DNA from: Apium graveolens
Lineage: Eukaryota; Streptophyta; Magnoliopsida; Apiales; Apiaceae
Assembly: GCF_009905375.1 (NCBI RefSeq)
Contig: NC_133656.1
Span: 231,864,611 to 231,928,610 of the forward strand
Direction: 5' to 3'
Length of the DNA stretch: 64,000 nucleotides
Below, piece after piece: positions 58,762-64,000 of this stretch. How positions within the stretch are numbered: the stretch's first letter is position 1; each line of letters starts with the position of its first letter. Position numbers and translations under genes: made by a program. The notes beneath the pieces are model-generated. The model worked only from the letters and a program-made list of their open reading frames with translations, did not search any database and was not told the DNA's origin.

Positions 58762-58863
58762 TTGCTGGAAATGGAAAAAATGTTTAATGTAGGCTCTTGG
58801 CAGTTTTTGATTGCTGTTTTCTTAAGATAATTGAATGATGCCTTTGAGGAGATGGAGCAGAGG

Positions 58864-58871
58864 TATTTATA
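58864..58871 (-). promoter_or_regulatory. TATA box of the small heat-shock gene
   Basis: TATAAATA on the minus strand, about 105 bp before the ATG. Confidence 0.85.
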
Positions 58872-58904
58872 GGAATATTATGAGGGATGTTTGTTTAACG
58901 CCAG

Positions 58905-58930
58905 GGTTCTCTGGTTTGTTCCGGAAACAA
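58905..58930 (-). promoter_or_regulatory. Heat-shock element
   Basis: TTCCGGAA at 58919-58926 is a perfect inverted pair of nGAAn units, with a further TTC unit at 58908. It lies about 50 bp upstream of the TATA box, the normal place for heat-shock factor binding. Confidence 0.8.
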
Positions 58931-59029
58931 ACTAGCTGGACTTGGTCTGAAAATGAATTAGCAAAGAGGCCTCTAGAAACATAAAGAGAGTTCCTCCCAT
59001 CTTGTCGGTTTTATTGACACTAGAAGCAC

Positions 59030-59324
59030 GGATGACTATCATTTCTTTATATAATTCCTTTTATTATTTTTTCTTTTCTTAACTAAATTTTAATACAATA
59101 ATTTTATTTCATAAACAAATTTTACGTTTTTAAAAAATAATATATTTTTAAAAAAATTATACTTTTTTACTTATATATCTAGTTATTATTATATTTTTAT
59201 ATTTGACATGTATAGCCTAAATATAATATATGTATTATAATTTATTTTATTTGTTCGTTATCTGATTTTTTCACATTATAAATTTATAAAATAATATTTT
59301 AATCATACCACATAATATATATAG
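59030..59324. other. AT-rich spacer, no gene seen
   Basis: No coding sequence or named repeat. Confidence 0.5.
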
Positions 59325-59632
59325 GGTGAAAAACCAAAATACTCATAATTTGGTAAGATTTACCCAAAATATCCACCGGCGGGAAAACCGTCCAAAATAC
59401 CCACTGAATACGCATTACCATCGTGCGTATTCTATTTTTTTAAAAAAATACGGCGTATTCACTTAAAGGATACGCATGTCTTACATGCGTATTCTTCATA
59501 TTTTTTTAAAAATAGAATGCACATCTGTAACATGCGTATTCAGGAGGTATTTTGGGCAGTTTTCCCGTCGGTGGGTATTTTGGGCACTTGAAGCTGGAAG
59601 CTGGAAAGTGGTGTATTTTGGGTATTTTTTCA
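59325..59632. mobile_element. Foldback element with GCGTATTC palindromes
   Basis: GAAAAACCAAAATAC on the left faces GTATTTTGGGTATTTTTTC on the right. Inner arms with CCGGCGGGAAAACCGT and CAGTTTTCCCGTCGGTGGG also pair. The centre has GAATACGC/GCGTATTC at least five times. Superfamily not determined. Confidence 0.65.
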
Positions 59633-59852
59633 TATATATTATTTTTCTTTTATTTATATATTTTTTTGAGTAGTTTGATCAAAGATTGAAAAGTAGTTTG
59701 TAACAATATTTTATAATTTTTTATATTTTATTAATAATTTTGAAAAGAATACTTTACATTTAATTGGCATAGTACCTTTTTTTACTAATTTGTTGTCATA
59801 GTACTTTTAAATGTATTCTATTATATTTATATTTCAATTTTGAATTGTAATA

Positions 59853-59853
<1 letters not shown>

Positions 59854-59891
<38 letters not shown>
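59854..59891. repeat. (TTA)n microsatellite
   Basis: About twelve TTA units. Confidence 0.9.
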
Positions 59892-59892
<1 letters not shown>

Positions 59893-60387
59893 TTCTTAGT
59901 TTATAGGATTCATGTACCCTAATTTTTTTAAAAGATAATCCGTAATTTTCTTATTTTACAAAATGAAACAAAACATATATAATACTTTATACCTAAATTC
60001 AATCTAAATGTGTTTCTCATTTTATAAGATAAAAATTAAAATTATCAATTCAAAAATATTTTAAATCAAATTTACCCATTCCAGTTTTTTTAAGAAAATG
60101 ATACAACCATAACCCGATTAACAAATAATTTGTTAATTGTTACTTATATTTATTTGTATTAAGATAACTATTGCTTGTATTATATATATAACACTTTTAA
60201 ATCATTTTATTATTTAATAATATATAATTATAGTTCAATTTCTAAATTAATTACCTATTGTGTTTGTTATACAGATTATTAAATATTATAATAGAATAAT
60301 ATAATAAGTGTAATAAATATAATCTATAATGTAATAGATTATTACTTTCTTAATTAATTACCTATATTTCAATTTTGAATTGTATAG

Positions 60388-60389
<2 letters not shown>

Positions 60390-60432
<43 letters not shown>
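60390..60432. repeat. (TTA)n microsatellite
   Basis: About fourteen TTA units, in the same relative place as the run at 59854 within the larger repeat. Confidence 0.9.
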
Positions 60433-60433
<1 letters not shown>

Positions 60434-61669
60434 GGTACTCCCTGTTTTTATGTTTTAGAGGATTATGTGCTCCAAATTTTTTAAAAGATAATTTGTAATT
60501 TTCCCTGTTTACAAAATGAAACAAAATAATGTAATATTTATATCTAAATATAATCTAAATATTTTTGTTATTTTATAAGATACAAATCAAAATTATCAAT
60601 TCAAAATATTGTAAATAAAACTTACCCACTCCAATAATTTTTTTTAAATGATATAATTTTAACCTGATTATAAATAATTTATTAATTGTTACTTATTTTT
60701 TTATTAATATAATTGTTGCTTTGTATTGTATATATAATATAATATTTTTTATATTATATGATATTATTTAAGAATATATAATTGTTGTCCAATTTCTTAA
60801 TTAATTGCCTATTATATTTGTTATACAGACTATTAGATATTATAGTAGAATAATATACTAAGCAAAAAAATATAGTTATATTATAACTATACTTTAGTGT
60901 TATGATCAAATCTTACCACCAAAAGACAAATTTTAATTTTTTCTTGTTACAAAATATAACACATGTTATATTTATACCTAAATATAATTTAAATGTGTTC
61001 CTTATTTTATAAAATGAAAATGAAAATTATCCATTCACAAATATTTTAAATCAAATTATTTCTTGTATTATATGTAATATAATACTTTTAATATTATTTT
61101 ATATCATTTAAAAATATATAATTATAGTTCACATAAAATGTTTACGTATTTATTTTTGTTTTTTATATATTTTTTTTCTTAATATTTTTGGAGTTTGATA
61201 AAAATTGCAAAGTTGTTAGTTGTTTGCATTTTGTCAATATTTTTTAATTTTTCGGTTCTAGTAATAATTTTGAACAAAAAATACTCTACATTTTTTGTGA
61301 TAGTATTTTTAAATTTATTTTATTAGCTTGTTTTTCTATTTTGAATTATAATAATTTTTTATGATTCTTATTATATTTCTTCCTACTTTTTATGTATTAT
61401 AAAATTCATGTACTCTAAATTTTGTAAAGTACAAATAATAACTTTGCCGTTGTAGCAAATCGCCCTTAATATTTGTACCTAAATATAATCTAATTGTATT
61501 TCTTATTTTATATGATCAAAATTAATATTATATTTTTATAAATATTTTTTTTAAAATGATCTACTTTAACCTTGAAAATAAATAATTTTTTAATTATTAC
61601 CTAAATTTATTTGTATTAAGATAATTGGTGTTTGTGCTATAACTAAAACATTTTTAGTATTTGTTATTC

Positions 61670-62714
61670 CTAATGAACTAACAATGAGATTTGGGGGTTG
61701 AATGTAAATCTCAAAACTTTTTCAAGTTTTGAGCAGTTTCAAAGGCTATGTGTTTAAGATAAACAAGTGTATGAATTGCTTTAAGCTAATACAGACATAT
61801 ATATATATTCAAACACTAATGTAAAGAACACAACAGACCTTAAAAACTTTTCTGGTGGATTGTTGTTCCACCCGAGATGGTATTTCAGAAAATCTGTGAT
61901 TTAAGAAGTTGATCACAGCTGCTTCCTAGTACAAACTAGATAATTTTTCTCTCAAGATTTTTCTAAACAGCTCTGGAAAAATTCATATCTAATTACTAGC
62001 TGCTACTTGGTTTATATACTACCAAGTTTACAAGTGAAGACAAAGATAAAAAAGTACAATAATAAAATAAGTTCTCCACTTGTTTCTTCTCCATTTTACT
62101 CCAGTGTATTGTTGACTATTGCCTCTTTATACTAGAGTAGAACGACTGCTTTTTCTGATGTTCCTGAAATAGGCTACCACATCTCAGTTGTCTCTGTCAA
62201 CCCATGTGCCTCTGTTTGTAGGTACAACTACCACTTGTCAACTGCTATTTAACAGAACATCCGTTGAAGCCTTCATCCGTTGATGGCTTTATCCGTTGAT
62301 GTGTTAGCAGTTGAAGCTCTATCCGTTGATGCACTTATCCGTTGAAGGATGTTATCCGTTGAAGCTTTAGAGACATCCGTTGAAGCTTTGTTTCTCATCC
62401 GTTGAAGGTCTTTAAGTTATCCGTTGACACCATTTCATTTATACAAAATTACAAGGCATGAAATATTTACAATTGGCCTTCCTATCTGCATATCCTCTAG
62501 TAGTCAACATGACTTATAATTTCCCTCAACATTTAAGAATTATATCTCAAATTCAGAGACTGAAATATGCTACAACACTAGACTTATTTCTAAGTAAAGC
62601 TACACCATCAACGGATAGCCAAAATGGTCTTATCCGTTGAGACTATAAACACTAGATTTCTACTTAAGTGTTTTGTTAAACATATCATCAAACTAATGCA
62701 CATATATTCCTAAC
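61670..62714 (-). repeat. 3' LTR of a second SIRE-type copia element
   Basis: The right end CCTAACA (to 62714) is followed by ATCTCCCCCT, i.e. a polypurine tract AGGGGGAGAT then TGTTAGG on the minus strand, exactly as at 37274-37288. The left part begins near AATGAGATTTGGGGGTTG, with no clear TG end, so the left limit is approximate. It contains the ATCCGTTGA cluster. Confidence 0.7.
62269..62640 (+). repeat. ATCCGTTGA motif cluster
   Basis: Ten exact direct copies of ATCCGTTGA and one inverted copy (TCAACGGAT, about 62608) in 372 bp, with irregular spacing of about 14-30 bp in the dense part. Spacer sequences differ, so it is not a simple tandem repeat. Confidence 0.9.
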
Positions 62715-62903
62715 AATCTCCCCCTATTTATGTCTATAAGAATTGTAGACATAAATTCAAGATTAACTTGATGATAACAAAACACTTAACAAATATATGA
62801 ACTGAAACTAAATAGAAATTTAAAAGTGCTGCAAAAGTGTATGTACTAGAAGGTAATTGAAGATTTACAGTATTTCCAAGGGTGCTCCTCTAGCCTGAGC
62901 AAA

Positions 62904-64000
62904 TCATCTTTTTCTTCTTTGTTCCCTGGTTTTCTTTCCTAGCCCCTTGTCATTTTCCTCAATTTGGAGTTGGAGTTGTCTGAAGAATTCAGCTTCATCT
63001 TCATCACTGATATCCAACTTAGATTGCATTTCTTTGAGAGTTTCATTGCTGGCAATCTTGAGTTGGTCTTCAAGTCTGAAAAATCTTCTGACTCCTTTAT
63101 CATCTCTGAATTCCATCAACCAATGAGGTGATTTGTGAATTGTAGTTCCCCTTTCTTGAATGAGTAAGGTTCTGGGCAAAACATTGGGCTCCCTCCAAGT
63201 TTTCCTTATGTTGGCAATCTTGTTGAGAATTTCAGTCTTGGCAGTTCTGGTAAAGCCAGAATCCTTTTGTATGGCTGAAAAGACTCTGATCAAGGTAGAG
63301 TAGCCTTCATTCAGAATCCTGTAGAGAGGCCATGTTCTTTCCCCAGCTCCTTTGTATCTGAACACCAATCTCTCTGGTAGCTGTCTGTAGGCAGCAATTC
63401 CCCTTACATCCTCCAGCTCATCCAGATAGAGTTCAATGTCTGAAATTTCTTTTATGTCACAGATGTGAACATAATCATCTTTAGAAATGGGTGGCTTAGG
63501 ATTAGGTTTATGTTTTGAGTGAATTTCTTAGAGTTTAGGGGAGGTGTAGATTTGGATTTTCTTTTCTGTTTCTTTGGTAGTGGAAGAGTGGTTAAAAAGG
63601 TAGGCAAATTGATGGTGTCCCAATCAATAGGTTCCTCTTTTAGGATGATTGGTTCACCATGGATGTTTATAGTGGGATCAACAACAAAGGGTTCAGGTAT
63701 GGAAGGTAGAGATTTAGTTTCTTCAGTGTTGTCTTCACTCCTTCTATGTGCCTTGGCCTTTCTTCTGTTTCCCTTCTGCCATTCCTCTTTTTCCTCCATA
63801 CTTTCACCAAATATACTCTCAAAAACCTCATCTAAGTTTGCAATCTTGTCTTCACCCCTGACTTCAATTCCTTTCCTCATTTTCAACTAGACTTGACTTT
63901 AGCTTTTGTTCAAGCTTTGCTTGTGCTCTTTTGTCAGCCTTGAGTTTTTCAGCTTCTTTCTTTAACCTTTTGGTTTCTTCCCTCTTGGCTATTGAGAATT
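62904..64000 (-). pseudogene. Accessory ORF downstream of pol in a second SIRE-type element, broken, runs off edge
   Basis: Minus-strand text from the right edge reads NLDEVFESIFGESMEEKEEW, then Pro/Lys-rich linker KQKRKSKSTPPLNSKK, then after a one-base slip near 63530 KDDYVHICDIKEISDIELYL, LVFRYKGAGERTWPLYRIL, and a Glu-rich helix SDEDEAEFFRQLQLQIEEND. It ends in a basic tail (GKKTREQRRKR). It sits between pol (outside) and the 3' LTR, like 37484-41092, and is also without signal peptide or membrane span. Function unknown. Confidence 0.7.

Larger units (their letters stand above)
59820..61650. repeat. Degenerate tandem repeat, about four AT-rich units of 450-560 bp
   Basis: The phrase ACAAAATGAAACAAAA, then ATATAATCTAAATGTGTTTC-like text, then TTTTATAAGATA and AAAATTATCAATTCA recurs at about 59953, 60512 and 60951, and in worn form at 61465. 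TTGAATTGTAATAATTTATTA-like starts recur ahead of each. No coding content. Confidence 0.65.

Noticed and set aside
59476..59673. 65-codon plus-strand open frame
   Set aside because: Lies inside the foldback element and has no family or coding bias.
62269..62640. Possible CRISPR-like array at the ATCCGTTGA cluster
   Set aside because: The repeat is only 9 bp, spacers vary in length, and this is a plant retroelement LTR.

Overview
This is plant nuclear DNA from a dicot. The genes have short exons with GT-AG introns and AT-rich intergenic DNA, and the retroelements are of plant type. It is probably an asterid, perhaps Apiaceae, but that last step is only a feel for the repeat families. No organelle, bacterial or viral gene was seen.

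Seven host genes can be supported. Two tandem PAR1-like secreted-protein genes (8944-10074 and 11936-13094) share three exons, a promoter and a 3' end. A four-exon oxalate-CoA ligase gene of the AAE3 type lies at 23624-27979. A compact cluster follows at 52130-58761: a five-knuckle CCHC zinc-finger gene of the ZCCHC9 type, an actin-depolymerizing factor whose first exon ends at its ATG, and, convergent with it, a class I small heat-shock protein with a TATA box and a heat-shock element.

Most of the rest is transposable elements. In order: a minus-strand copia element running off the left edge (1-3627); an RNase H fragment; a CACTA remnant; MITEs around the PAR1 genes; a hAT-like element and a long-armed MULE-like foldback; a deleted Ty3/gypsy element of Tat type (16139 to about 21260) with an antisense accessory ORF and a 96-bp hairpin tandem array; a minus-strand copia element (about 30299-35851) carrying two Helitrons, each of which carries a Stowaway MITE; and a three-layer nest at 36073-50658. 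In that nest a TIR element contains a gypsy solo LTR (target duplication GTTGC), which contains a 13.15-kb SIRE/Maximus-type copia element with 592-bp LTRs. At the right edge lies the 3' LTR and accessory ORF of a second SIRE-type element.

The most unusual material is in the accessory parts of the retroelements. The 13-kb copia element has an intact 89-codon small ORF and a 1203-codon ORF with four stops, downstream of pol. The gypsy element has an intron-bearing antisense ORF. All three start downstream of their own TATA-like boxes. Each SIRE-type element is also peppered with its own 9-bp motif: TCAGAACTT in one, ATCCGTTGA in the other.
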